A stretch of DNA of 64,000 nt from DATMNI01 sp963817515. GTDB lineage: Bacteria > Acidobacteriota > Terriglobia > Bryobacterales > Bryobacteraceae. Within the stretch, counting starts at the first letter, position 1. Each line of letters begins with the position of its first letter. Under the pieces are notes generated by a model. The model searched no databases and was not told the DNA's origin. It was given only the letters and a program-made list of their open reading frames with translations. This document shows positions 54,410 to 62,903 of the stretch, one piece after another. The stretch spans positions 62,001 to 126,000 of the forward strand of contig CAWFPJ010000025.1 in assembly GCA_963817515.1 (NCBI GenBank). The letters are read 5' to 3'. A program made the position numbers and the translations under genes.

Positions 54410-54604
54410 AGGAACGGAATGGCTCAATTCCTGAAGAGTGACAGAATCCGCCGCGGCTTGCTGCGGAGTTGAGGTCATTGCCCTGGTCTTCACCCGGATA
54501 GAGGTCGGAAAAGGATCAGCAGCCAGCTGAACAAAGAGAGGAAGACCGGCCATAAGGGCCAAACACACAAGTCCTGTGTTGCGGTGGGGTTGGAATAGAC
54601 GCAT
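54385..54604 (-). pseudogene. N-terminal fragment of an exported (possibly TPR) protein
   Basis: From ATG 54604 the minus frame gives a signal peptide (TGLVCLALMAGLPLFVQLAA) and SVTLQELSHSVPSRARREME KG, which resembles the region just before the repeats in exported acidobacterial TPR proteins. Past ~54400 the frame is antisense to the sigma-factor fragment and no longer looks coding. A deletion junction between the two fragments is likely. Confidence 0.45.
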
Positions 54605-54835
54605 GGAAAGCTCCTTCATAAATGAGGTTCGTTATACCTAGCGATCAGGAACCGTGTCTGATTGTTTGTGTATTACAACTTCCTTGAGGGTTCAAACAAA
54701 CTTACTCATCGCAGAATCCTCACGGGTGAACCAATCAAGGGCGCGAGCAACACCCCAGCGGGTGGCGTTCAGAGATTAGGGGTTACTAGCGGCACTCAGG
54801 GACGAGTGCCTCTACACAAAGGAGAGGACAGAAAC
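54605..54835. other. Intergenic leader of the outer-membrane beta-barrel gene
   Basis: No gene is supported in this 231-bp stretch; an in-frame upstream extension of the barrel gene begins at 54662 but lacks family features. GGAGAGGA lies before the real start. Confidence 0.4.
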
Positions 54836-55411
54836 ATGAAAGCATGTAAGTTCGTTTTGGGAGTTCTGCTGGTATCCGCCGTCGCGGCCAGCGCACAAGA
54901 GACCGCTACACCGAAAGTCGAAGTCGGTCTCAACTACTCGTGGTTGCACGTCAATTCGGCAAATTTTGATTTTCAGCGGACGGGCAACGGCGGGTCGGCC
55001 TATTTCGAGTACAACCTCAGTCGGGTCCTTGGCCTGGTCGCCGATTTCGGCGGCTACGGAAATACGCGGACGGGGATCAATGACACGGCCCTGACGTATC
55101 TATTCGGCCCTCGTTTCAATCTGCGACATTTTGCGCACTGGACGCCGTATCTGCAGTTCCTGTTCGGTGGCGCGCACGCGTGGAGCGGTCCCACCGATCC
55201 GCAGCAGACACAGGACTCATTCGCCACTGCGGCCGGCGGCGGTTTGGACTTCAACTGGACTAAGCACATTTCGATCAAACCGATCCAGGTTGAGTACGTG
55301 ATGACGCAGTTCGACAGCGCCAGCCTGGGCGGATCCACGAAGGGCTTCGGCAATCACCAGAATGACATTCGATACTCCGGCGGCGTCGTGTTTAAGTTTG
55401 GCGCCAAGTAG
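54836..55411 (+). CDS. Small outer membrane beta-barrel protein
   Basis: From ATG 54836 (GGAGAGGA upstream) the ~191-residue protein has a signal peptide (ACKFVLGVLLVSAVAASAQE) and alternating beta-strands typical of 8-stranded barrels: VEVGLNYSWLHVNS, AYFEYNLSRVLGLVADFGGY, TYLFGPRFNLR, TPYLQFLFGGAHAW, GGGLDFNWTKHISIKPIQVE and a final VVFKFGAK. It is OmpA/OmpW-like in size with no OmpA peptidoglycan domain. A strong terminator follows, so it is monocistronic. Confidence 0.82.
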   Translation: MKACKFVLGVLLVSAVAASAQETATPKVEVGLNYSWLHVNSANFDFQRTGNGGSAYFEYNLSRVLGLVADFGGYGNTRTGINDTALTYLFGPRFNLRHFAHWTPYLQFLFGGAHAWSGPTDPQQTQDSFATAAGGGLDFNWTKHISIKPIQVEYVMTQFDSASLGGSTKGFGNHQNDIRYSGGVVFKFGAK

Positions 55412-55435
55412 CGCCCGCAGCCGACTGGCAGTGGA

Positions 55436-55471
55436 GGCGAAATCGGATCGGGAGCCGATTTCGCCTTTTTT
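55436..55471 (+). terminator. Rho-independent terminator after the beta-barrel gene
   Basis: An 11-bp perfect stem (55436-55446 GGCGAAATCGG with 55455-55465), 8-nt loop and T-run TTTTTT follow the stop at 55411. It separates the barrel gene from the respiratory operon. Confidence 0.9.
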
Positions 55472-55542
55472 ACTATCCCAACAGAATAGGTTGTCCAAGT
55501 CTCTTCCCAGGCAAGGAAGCAAGAAAGGCAAGCGTCATTTTT

Positions 55543-56490
55543 ATGAGTCCGACGAATATTTTTGCTCCAGCCTCCACTCCCGCCGATTCCATCTTCGGGC
55601 TCTCGATATTTGTTCTGCTAAACGTCGCAGCGATATTTGTCGTCGTCTTCGCCTTGCTCGCTTACGTCGTCGTCAGATTCAGGAACAAGCAGGGGACGGA
55701 TCGCAGCGAGCCTGCACAGATCTACGGCAGCAGCCAGGTAGAGCTGGCTTGGACTGTGATCCCGGTTCTAATCGTGCTGGCGCTGTTCCTGGCCGCAGCG
55801 CGCGTGATTGCATCGGTTCAGAATCCGCCGCGACCACCTGCTGCACTGGAGGTGACCGTTATCGGCCACCAGTACTGGTGGGAATACCAATATCCTGGCC
55901 TGAATATCGTCACTGCGAATGAGCTTCATGTGCCGGTCAGCGATCCGGCACATCCCACTCCGACGTTCCTGACCCTGCTATCGGCAGATACGGATCATAG
56001 CTTCTGGGTGCCTCGGCTGGCGGGCAAGACCGACCTCATTCCGAATCACCCAAATCAGATGTGGATCGACCCTCACGAACCGGGCGTCTTCCTGGGCCAG
56101 TGCGCGCAATATTGCGGAACCCAGCATGCCAAGATGCTGCTGCGCGTCTACGTGCAAACGCGCGATGAGTTCGAACGGTGGGTGCATGAGCAACAGCGTA
56201 CGCCGGAACCCGGTATTTTGTCCGCCGGACAGCGGGTATTTGAATCGACGGCGTGTGTTAACTGCCACACGATATCAGGAACCTCGGCTAGAGGCCGCTT
56301 CGGCCCGGACCTGACGCATCTAATGAGCCGCGACACCATCGCCGCAGGTGCGGCGCGCAACACTCCTGAGATGTTGCGCCTATGGGTCAAGAGTCCGGAC
56401 GCCATTAAGCCGGGATCGAAAATGCCGGCCATGGGGTTGAGCGACTCCGACCTGGATGCACTAACTGCTTACCTGGAGACACTCCGCTGA
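55543..56490 (+). CDS. coxB: caa3-type cytochrome c oxidase subunit II with fused cytochrome c
   Basis: The 315-residue protein has two N-terminal membrane helices (FVLLNVAAIFVVVFALLAYV, ELAWTVIPVLIVLALFLAAA), a cupredoxin domain with IGHQYWWEYQYP and the binuclear CuA ligands in GQCAQYCGTQHAKM. A C-terminal class-I cytochrome c follows, with CVNCH and the axial Met in GSKMPAMGLSD. The fused haem c marks a caa3-type enzyme that takes electrons from soluble cytochrome c. Its stop overlaps the coxA start by one base, and it heads a nine-gene operon. Confidence 0.95.
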   Translation: MSPTNIFAPASTPADSIFGLSIFVLLNVAAIFVVVFALLAYVVVRFRNKQGTDRSEPAQIYGSSQVELAWTVIPVLIVLALFLAAARVIASVQNPPRPPAALEVTVIGHQYWWEYQYPGLNIVTANELHVPVSDPAHPTPTFLTLLSADTDHSFWVPRLAGKTDLIPNHPNQMWIDPHEPGVFLGQCAQYCGTQHAKMLLRVYVQTRDEFERWVHEQQRTPEPGILSAGQRVFESTACVNCHTISGTSARGRFGPDLTHLMSRDTIAAGAARNTPEMLRLWVKSPDAIKPGSKMPAMGLSDSDLDALTAYLETLR

Positions 56491-58160
56491 TGTCGACCAA
56501 TACCGTAGTGGTATCCGAGTTTCCGGCATCCCGCCCGTTCACGCTTCGTCTCCACGAATGGGTGACCACAGTGGATCATAAGCGCCTGGGCATCCTCTAT
56601 ATTCTGTTCGCCCTGGTGTTTCTGTTGGTCGGTGGTGTTGAGGCGACGATCATGCGTCTGCAACTCGTTCGGCCGCACAATGACCTCGTTTCGCCTGAGG
56701 TCTTCAACCGGATGTTCACGATGCACGGCACCACCATGATCTTCTTTGTGGCCATGCCTCTGGTGTTCGGCTTCGCGAACTACCTGGTGCCGCTAATGAT
56801 CGGTGCCCGCGACATGGCGTTTCCGCGCCTTAATGCGTTCAGCTTCTGGATGACTGCACTTGGCGGCCTATTACTCTACTTCAGCTTTCTGGGTGGAAGC
56901 GGACTGTATGGGGCGGGAAGCACTCCCGATGCCGGGTGGTTCGCATATGCTCCACTGACCGCAAAGACGTTCTCCGTTGGACACAGCACTGACTACTGGA
57001 CCCTTTCCCTGCTTTCGTCCGGTATCGGCAGCATTGGAACGGCGATCAACATAATCGCGACGATTCTGTGCATGCGATGTCCGGGAATGACGCTCGGCAA
57101 GATGCCGCTGCTCGTGTGGCTCAACCTCGTGATGGCAGGTCTCGTAATCCTTGCGGTGAGCCCACTTTCCGCTGCGCAGATCATGCTTCTGATCGACCGA
57201 TATCTCGGAGGCCATTTCTTCGATACCCAAGCCGGCGGATCGGCCGTAATCTGGATGCACTTCTTCTGGATCTTCGGACACCCGGAAGTCTATGTCCTCG
57301 TGCTTCCTGCCTTCGCATTCGCGTCCGAGATCATTCCCGTATTTTCACGCAAGGCGATCTTTGGTTACCCCGTGATGGTGCTGGCGACGGTGGCCATCGG
57401 ATTCATCGGGATGAGCGTCTGGGCCCACCACATGTTCACGGTGGGCATGAGTGCGGGTGCCAACACGTTCTTCGTTCTCTCCACAATGGCGATTGCGGTG
57501 CCTACGGGAATCAAGATTTTCAACTGGTTGGCAACCATGTGGGGCGGCAGGATCCGACTCGACGCACCCATGCTCTTCTGCGTTGGCTTTCTCTTCCAGT
57601 TTCTGGTGGCGGGGTTAACGGGAGTCACCTTGGCCGTGGCGCCGCTCGATTGGCAACTCGGGAACTCCTACTACGTGGTGGCTCACTTTCATTACGTAAT
57701 TGTTGGCGGCATTCTTTTCACGATCTTCGGCGCTTTCTATTACTGGTTCCCGAAAGCCGTTGGAAAGATGTATAACGAAGCGCTCGGAAAATTGCATTTC
57801 TGGCTGTTTCTCATCGGCTTTCATCTCACATTTGATTTTATGCACGTTCCTGGAATCCTCGGCATGCCTCGGCGGATTTATACATATGAGCCCGGCCGCG
57901 GCTGGGACATCTGGAACCTGATAGTAACGGTCGGTGTCGCATTTCAAGCATTGGGGATCCTCATCTTCGCCGTTAATCTGATTTGGTCGTACTTCCGAGG
58001 CAATGTGGCTGGGGCCGATCCGTGGGACGCATGGACGCTGGAGTGGTCTGCAAGTTCGCCCCCACCTGTGTACAACTACGCCGTGATCCCGAGAGTTCGA
58101 AGCCGACGTCCACTGTGGGATCTCAAGCATCCGGAAGATCCCGATTGGAGGTACGAGTAG
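56490..58160 (+). CDS. coxA: Cytochrome c oxidase subunit I (A1-type haem-copper oxidase)
   Basis: The 556-residue protein has 12 helices and complete haem-copper motifs: MFTMHGTTMIFF (low-spin haem His), WIFGHPEVYVLVLPAFAFAS (CuB His with the cross-linked Tyr and the Glu of the D-pathway, pointing to the A1 class), VWAHHMFTVGM (two CuB His) and VVAHFHYVIVGG (haem a3/a His). It is the catalytic core that reduces O2 and pumps protons. Length is normal. Confidence 0.97.
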   Translation: MSTNTVVVSEFPASRPFTLRLHEWVTTVDHKRLGILYILFALVFLLVGGVEATIMRLQLVRPHNDLVSPEVFNRMFTMHGTTMIFFVAMPLVFGFANYLVPLMIGARDMAFPRLNAFSFWMTALGGLLLYFSFLGGSGLYGAGSTPDAGWFAYAPLTAKTFSVGHSTDYWTLSLLSSGIGSIGTAINIIATILCMRCPGMTLGKMPLLVWLNLVMAGLVILAVSPLSAAQIMLLIDRYLGGHFFDTQAGGSAVIWMHFFWIFGHPEVYVLVLPAFAFASEIIPVFSRKAIFGYPVMVLATVAIGFIGMSVWAHHMFTVGMSAGANTFFVLSTMAIAVPTGIKIFNWLATMWGGRIRLDAPMLFCVGFLFQFLVAGLTGVTLAVAPLDWQLGNSYYVVAHFHYVIVGGILFTIFGAFYYWFPKAVGKMYNEALGKLHFWLFLIGFHLTFDFMHVPGILGMPRRIYTYEPGRGWDIWNLIVTVGVAFQALGILIFAVNLIWSYFRGNVAGADPWDAWTLEWSASSPPPVYNYAVIPRVRSRRPLWDLKHPEDPDWRYE

Positions 58161-58163
58161 CCG

Positions 58164-58760
58164 ATGAGCGCATTAACCGTAGACTTCCAGGAGCGTGAGT
58201 TCGACTGGCGTCTTCCTTCGCGAGGACGCGTCGGAATGTACTGCCTGATCGGTGCCGAAGCCGCCATCTTCACAATTTTCGTGGTGGCATATCTCTTCTA
58301 TATCGGCAAGAGCCTTGCGGGGCCGAAGCCAAAAGACGTTCTGCATGCGCCGATCTTCTTTACGGTGTGCTTGCTCTCGAGCAGTCTTACCGTGCACGTT
58401 GCTGTACGAAGACTAATCGCCGGAAACATGGCCGCCTTTGCGCGTTACTGGTCGCTCACCATTTTGCTCGGAGGCGTCTTCCTCTTCGGGACCGCTCGCG
58501 AATGGGTTCATCTGATCTTCCGTGATGGCCTCACGATAGACACGAATCTGTTCGGTACGACCTATTACTCGCTGGTTGGCTTGCATGCTTTTCACGTCAC
58601 GATGGGACTTCTCGCCCTGTCTACCGTTGTGCTCTTTTATTTTGCGGGACTGCTCCGGCGAGACCATGCCGAACGGCTGGAGATTCTTTCGTTGTATTGG
58701 CACTTCGTCGATGCGGTCTGGGTCGTGGTCTTCCTCGTGGTTTACGTGATCGGAGCGTAG
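58164..58760 (+). CDS. coxC: Cytochrome c oxidase subunit III
   Basis: The 198-residue, five-helix protein is of the short CyoC/CtaE type: MYCLIGAEAAIFTIFVVAYL, SLVGLHAFHVTMGLLALSTV and LEILSLYWHFVDAVWVVVFL. The Glu and His positions of the family (GAEA, WHFVD) are present. It follows coxA by 3 bp and stabilises the core oxidase. Confidence 0.95.
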   Translation: MSALTVDFQEREFDWRLPSRGRVGMYCLIGAEAAIFTIFVVAYLFYIGKSLAGPKPKDVLHAPIFFTVCLLSSSLTVHVAVRRLIAGNMAAFARYWSLTILLGGVFLFGTAREWVHLIFRDGLTIDTNLFGTTYYSLVGLHAFHVTMGLLALSTVVLFYFAGLLRRDHAERLEILSLYWHFVDAVWVVVFLVVYVIGA

Positions 58761-58769
58761 GGAGGAGCG

Positions 58770-59601
58770 ATGAACATTCCCGAGAAGATCGAAGTGCCCG
58801 CCGCTACAGCGTGGCCGATTGTACTGGCGTTTGGATTGACGCTGGTGTTCGCCGGACTTGTCACGGCGGCTTCCGTCAGCGTGCTAGGCGCGATTGTTGG
58901 CCGTGGCCGGCGCGACCGGCTGGTTCCGCCAAGTCCTGCCCGTGGAATCCCACGAGTGGGCGCCGGTGGTTCAGGAAGAAATCGCGATTGAGCGGTCCCA
59001 CGAAGCCGTACAGCGAATCACCGCCTTCCAAGCCACCCCTCGCGCATGGCTGCCGGTTGAGATTTACCCGGTGTCCGCCGGCATGAAGGGTGGGCTCGCC
59101 GGTGGAGGGGTGATGGCATTGTTGGCCGCACTGTATGGGATTGTGAGTGGCAACGGCATCTGGTACGCCATGGATCTGCTGGTAGCCGGCCTGTTTCCCG
59201 CGGTTGGCACGGAAACAGCCACGCAGATCGGGACCTTCAACCTCCAGGAGTTCCTTGTCGCTGTGCCGCTTCACTTGGTAATGTCGCTCCTGGTCGGACT
59301 GCTTTATGGTGCGATGCTGCCGATGCTCCCACGGCGCCCGATTGTGTTGGGCGGCTTGGTCGCTCCGCTGTTGTGGTCAGGCCTGATCTACGGCATCCTG
59401 GCATTCGTCAATCCGGTCATGAACCAACACATCGACTGGGCTTGGTTTGTCGCGTCTCAAATCGCGTTTGGAGTTGTCGCTGGTCTCGTGGTTGCCGTTC
59501 AGGAACGAATTCCCACCCGCCAGCGAGTACCGTTGACCGTTCGTATGGGCATAGAGGCTCCCGGCCTAATGCAGGAGCATCAGCAGGAGCGAAAGCCATG
59601 A
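58770..59601 (+). CDS. Oxidase-cluster membrane protein of unknown function, frameshifted
   Basis: The first frame reads EVPAATAWPIVLAFGLTLVF, AGLVTAASVSVLGAI; after ~58896 the rest lies in another frame: LAVAGATGWFRQVLPVESHE, GGLAGGGVMALLAALYGIVS, YAMDLLVAGLFPAVG, VAVPLHLVMSLLVGLLYGAM and more helices to 59601. Joining GAI to LAVAGATGWFR repairs one indel and gives a ~276-residue multi-pass protein. Similar proteins occur in acidobacterial oxidase clusters, and the role is unknown. It overlaps the next gene by 4 bases. Confidence 0.8.
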
Positions 59602-60296
59602 AGTATGGTGCACTGATCCTCTTGGTGGCACTTACATCGTGTGGATCACCGGGTCGTAGGGTGGCGGAGCCAACTGTCGTCCGTCCGAGCGAAGTCATCG
59701 ATTTCCGCGTGTTGTACACGCAGAACTGTTCCGGGTGCCATGGAATCGATGGACAAGGAGCATTGGCCGTAGCAATAGGCAGTCCCGTATACCTCGCCAT
59801 TGCTGACAGTGCCACGATTCGGCGCGCAATTGAGGGGGGCAGGCCTGGAACCGCCATGCCCGCTTTCGCTCAAAACGCTGGAGGCCTGCTGACGGAAGCG
59901 CAGATCGACATCCTTGTCCGAGGGATCAGGGAGCGTTGGGCCAAGCCCGCTGCACTCGACAGCGACAGACCACCGGCCTATGCAGCCTCACAGCCGGGCG
60001 ACGCAGCGCGGGGCAACCACGTATTCACCACGTATTGTTCTTCCTGCCATGGTTCGGAGGGGCGCGGCGGCCGGGCCGGCTCGATCGTTGACAACTCGTA
60101 TCTTGCGCTCGTGAGCGATCAGCACCTGCGCACCGTAACCATCATTGGCATGCCGGCTCTGGGCGCACCGGACTGGCGCGGCAACGTGCCCGGGAAGCCA
60201 ATGTCCGATGCCGACGTGACGGATGTCGTGGCGTGGCTCGCGGCGCAGCGGCAGCCTTTGTCTGTGAAATTGAATCATCCAGGAGGTCTTGAATGA
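59598..60296 (+). CDS. Diheme cytochrome c lipoprotein
   Basis: From ATG 59598 the ~232-residue protein has a lipobox (LILLVALTSCGSPG) and two class-I cytochrome c domains, each with a haem motif: CSGCH in VLYTQNCSGCHGIDGQGALA and CSSCH in FTTYCSSCHGSEGRGGRAGS. Axial-Met candidates are PGTAMPAFAQ and GKPMSDAD. Anchored to the membrane on the periplasmic side, it can shuttle electrons from the cytochrome b/Rieske proteins encoded next to the caa3 oxidase. Confidence 0.92.
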   Translation: MKYGALILLVALTSCGSPGRRVAEPTVVRPSEVIDFRVLYTQNCSGCHGIDGQGALAVAIGSPVYLAIADSATIRRAIEGGRPGTAMPAFAQNAGGLLTEAQIDILVRGIRERWAKPAALDSDRPPAYAASQPGDAARGNHVFTTYCSSCHGSEGRGGRAGSIVDNSYLALVSDQHLRTVTIIGMPALGAPDWRGNVPGKPMSDADVTDVVAWLAAQRQPLSVKLNHPGGLE

Positions 60297-60826
60297 GCGA
60301 CCTTTCCCGTCGTCAGATGTTCATGAAAATCGCGACGCTATTCAATGGCGTCGTGGGTATGCTCCTAGCCATACCTATCGTGCGCTATGTTCTCTCACCC
60401 GTAATACGCGCGGGTAAGTCGGGCTATGAAAGCTGGATATCGCTCGGCTCGATCGATCAGTTTCCATCCGGCGAAACGCGCCTGGCAACGTACCGCAACC
60501 CGGTTGCCCAGCCCTCGGATGGAGAGACGGCGGACATTCCTTGCTGGGTGCGTCACGTTGACAACAGTAAGTTCCAGGTATTCGCGATTAATTGCGCGCA
60601 CCTTGGCTGCCCCGTGCGGTGGTTTCCGCAGTCGGGCCTTTTTATGTGCCCGTGCCACGGCGGCGCATATTACGCGGATGGCTCGCGCGCATCCGGGCCG
60701 CCGGAGCGCGGGTTGTTTGAGTACCCGTTCAAGATCCTCGATGGGAACCTGCACATCCAGGCGGGCGAACTGCTCACGCCCGGCCCTTCCGCGTCCATCG
60801 ATTCGAAGAGGCCGCCATGCGCCTGA
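60293..60826 (+). CDS. Rieske iron-sulfur protein
   Basis: The 177-residue protein has an N-terminal anchor (MFMKIATLFNGVVGMLLAIP) preceded by SRRQMF, which is Tat-like, and a Rieske domain with the 2Fe-2S ligands in CAHLGCPVRWFPQSGLFMC and PCHGGAYYADGSRASG. The two Cys-x-His pairs and the disulfide cysteines are present. It is the high-potential electron carrier of a bc1-type complex with the following cytochrome b. Confidence 0.94.
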   Translation: MSDLSRRQMFMKIATLFNGVVGMLLAIPIVRYVLSPVIRAGKSGYESWISLGSIDQFPSGETRLATYRNPVAQPSDGETADIPCWVRHVDNSKFQVFAINCAHLGCPVRWFPQSGLFMCPCHGGAYYADGSRASGPPERGLFEYPFKILDGNLHIQAGELLTPGPSASIDSKRPPCA

Positions 60827-62274
60827 TCCGCGAATTTGGCAACTGGCTCGATGAGCGCCTTCAGCTCGGAGCGCCGATCCGCGAGACGATGCAGCACCCG
60901 ATCCCGCGCGATACCGCAAGCTGGTTTTACGTCTTCGGCAGCGCCGCGATGACCGCCTTCGGGCTCCAGCTCGTGACTGGAATACTTCTCGCTCTGATTT
61001 ATGTGCCCTCCGCCGGAGAAGCCTGGAACAGTCTACAAGTCTTGAACCACCAGGTAAGCCTCGGGTGGTTCATTCGCGCGCTGCATGGCTGGGGATCGAA
61101 TTTCATGCTGGCGATTGTGCTGGTTCACATGGTCCAGGTGTTTCTTTTCGGAGCTTACAAATTTCCAAGGGAACTGACATGGATTCTTGGCGTGTTCCTG
61201 TTGCTGATGACGCTTGGAATGGCCTTCACCGGACAGGTGTTGCGATTCGACGAGGATGCGTATTGGGGCCTGGGAATCGGAGCGTCGATTGCCAGCCGCG
61301 TCCCGATCGTCGGCCCCGCAGTAGTGAAGCTCATGTTGGGCGGTCCGATCATTGCAGGCGCGACACTCTCCCGCTTCTTTGCCCTCCACGTGTTTGTCAT
61401 TCCTGGTTCGCTGATGCTGTTCGTCGGATTGCATGTGCTGCTCGTGCTCAAGCTGGGCATCAATGAATGGCCTATGCCGGGCCGCCTGGTTCGTCGCGCC
61501 GACTATGTGCAGGAGTACCACGCCCTGACGCGCACTCAGGGAGTGCCGTTTCTGCCGTATGGCGTTTGGAAGGACGCGGTCTTTTCCGGAGTGATTCTTC
61601 TCGCCATTGCAGCCTGTGCTCTGTATTTCGGTCCGTTCGGTCCTACCGGTCAGCCCGACCCGCGGGTCATCCAGACGGCGCCGCGCCCGGATTTCTTCTT
61701 CCTGTGGCTTTACGCCGTTTTATCGCTGCTACCGCCGTCGCTCGAAACCCCGGTCCTGCTGATCGGACCTGTGATCGCGTTGCTCGTCTTGCTGCTGCTC
61801 CCATTCTTTTCGGGTGAGGGAGAGAAAAGCTGGAAGCGGCGGCCAATTGCGGTGCTGACGATTCTCTTGATTGCGGTGGCGCTCGGCACGTTCACCAATC
61901 TGGCGAGCCACGCGCCGTGGAGTCCAGTCATGGACGCTTGGACCGGCGCTCCCATCCCCGCGAAATTCGTGAGCGGACGCACGCCGCTTCAGATTCAGGG
62001 AGCGCTGGTCTTCCAGTCGAAGCAGTGCCACAACTGCCACGCCCTCGGTGAAAGCGGCGGCAAGCGAGGGCCGGCACTTGACGCGGTCGCTGTACGGCTG
62101 ACTGGCGATCAGCTCGTGCGGCAGGTACTACAAGGCGGCGGTAATATGCCTGCGTATGGGAAAAACTTGAACCCGGCGGAGACCGCCGCATTGGTGGCCT
62201 TTCTCGAGGCCCTCCATCCTTCTGGCCAGGCTCCTGCCAGGGACGCTTCGCGTACAGCGGGAGTGCAACCGTGA
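60817..62274 (+). CDS. Cytochrome b with C-terminal cytochrome c domain
   Basis: The 485-residue protein has the cytochrome b core: GLQLVTGILLALIYVPSAGE, ALHGWGSNFMLAIVLVHMVQ (first haem His pair), FTGQVLRFDEDAYWGL and FFALHVFVIPGSLMLFVGLH (second His pair), then a subunit-IV-like part (ETPVLLIGPVIALLVLLLLP). A fused class-I cytochrome c follows, with CHNCH in FQSKQCHNCHALGE and NMPAYGKNL. The fusion provides a built-in haem c in place of a separate cytochrome c1. It overlaps the Rieske gene by 10 bases. Confidence 0.93.
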   Translation: MRLIREFGNWLDERLQLGAPIRETMQHPIPRDTASWFYVFGSAAMTAFGLQLVTGILLALIYVPSAGEAWNSLQVLNHQVSLGWFIRALHGWGSNFMLAIVLVHMVQVFLFGAYKFPRELTWILGVFLLLMTLGMAFTGQVLRFDEDAYWGLGIGASIASRVPIVGPAVVKLMLGGPIIAGATLSRFFALHVFVIPGSLMLFVGLHVLLVLKLGINEWPMPGRLVRRADYVQEYHALTRTQGVPFLPYGVWKDAVFSGVILLAIAACALYFGPFGPTGQPDPRVIQTAPRPDFFFLWLYAVLSLLPPSLETPVLLIGPVIALLVLLLLPFFSGEGEKSWKRRPIAVLTILLIAVALGTFTNLASHAPWSPVMDAWTGAPIPAKFVSGRTPLQIQGALVFQSKQCHNCHALGESGGKRGPALDAVAVRLTGDQLVRQVLQGGGNMPAYGKNLNPAETAALVAFLEALHPSGQAPARDASRTAGVQP

Positions 62275-62903
62275 CCTACAAGATCGCGTTGCTTGCCGCT
62301 GGACTTGCGACAGTTTGGATTGTTGTCGCATCGCCGGTCGCGCACCTCGATCATCATTTGCTTACCGCCCACATGGTGCAGCATCTTCTCCTGATGGTTG
62401 TGGCTGCTCCCTTGATTCTGCTCGGAACGCGCCATAGCTTGCATATCCGATGGCATCCTCATCCGGCCTTCTGCTGGTTGGCGGGCAGTCTTACAGTGAT
62501 CTTGTGGCACGTTCCTCTGGTCTTTGAACTCGCGCTGCGATTTCCTTATTGGCATACGATCGAACACGCCAGCTTTTTCCTGGCGGGACTTCTATTTTGG
62601 TACCCCGTGATCCATTCCGGTTTTACGACTCGACCATGGACGCTACCGTTGTATCTTTTCCTCGCCACGTTACCGTGCGACGCTCTTGCGGCCTTCCTGG
62701 CGTTCTGTGGCCATGTCGTGTACCAGCCATATTTGTCCGCGGGCGGCGGGATGTTCGGCCTGTCCCCACTCGAAGACCAGGCTCTGGCTGGAGCGCTCAT
62801 GTGGCTTACAGTAACGCTGGCCTATCTAATTCCGGCGCTCGTAGTACTGGCGCCGCTCCTCTCGGGCGAACGGCTGGGCACCGCTGAGGCAGGGGTTTCT
62901 TAG
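62271..62903 (+). CDS. ctaG: CtaG/Caa3-type cytochrome oxidase assembly membrane protein
   Basis: The 210-residue protein starts at GTG 62271 (4-base overlap). It has about six helices and the family His-rich motifs HLDHHLLTAHMVQHLLLMVV and FPYWHTIEHASFFLAGLLFW. This is the caa3_CtaG family (Bacillus CtaG-like), linked to CuB or CuA delivery during oxidase assembly. It is distinct from the periplasmic Cox11-type CtaG. Confidence 0.87.
   Translation: MTYKIALLAAGLATVWIVVASPVAHLDHHLLTAHMVQHLLLMVVAAPLILLGTRHSLHIRWHPHPAFCWLAGSLTVILWHVPLVFELALRFPYWHTIEHASFFLAGLLFWYPVIHSGFTTRPWTLPLYLFLATLPCDALAAFLAFCGHVVYQPYLSAGGGMFGLSPLEDQALAGALMWLTVTLAYLIPALVVLAPLLSGERLGTAEAGVS

Noticed and set aside
54158..54619. 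Full 153-residue minus-strand frame as an intact gene
   Set aside because: Only the N-terminal ~70 residues look coding; the second half is antisense to the ECF sigma fragment.
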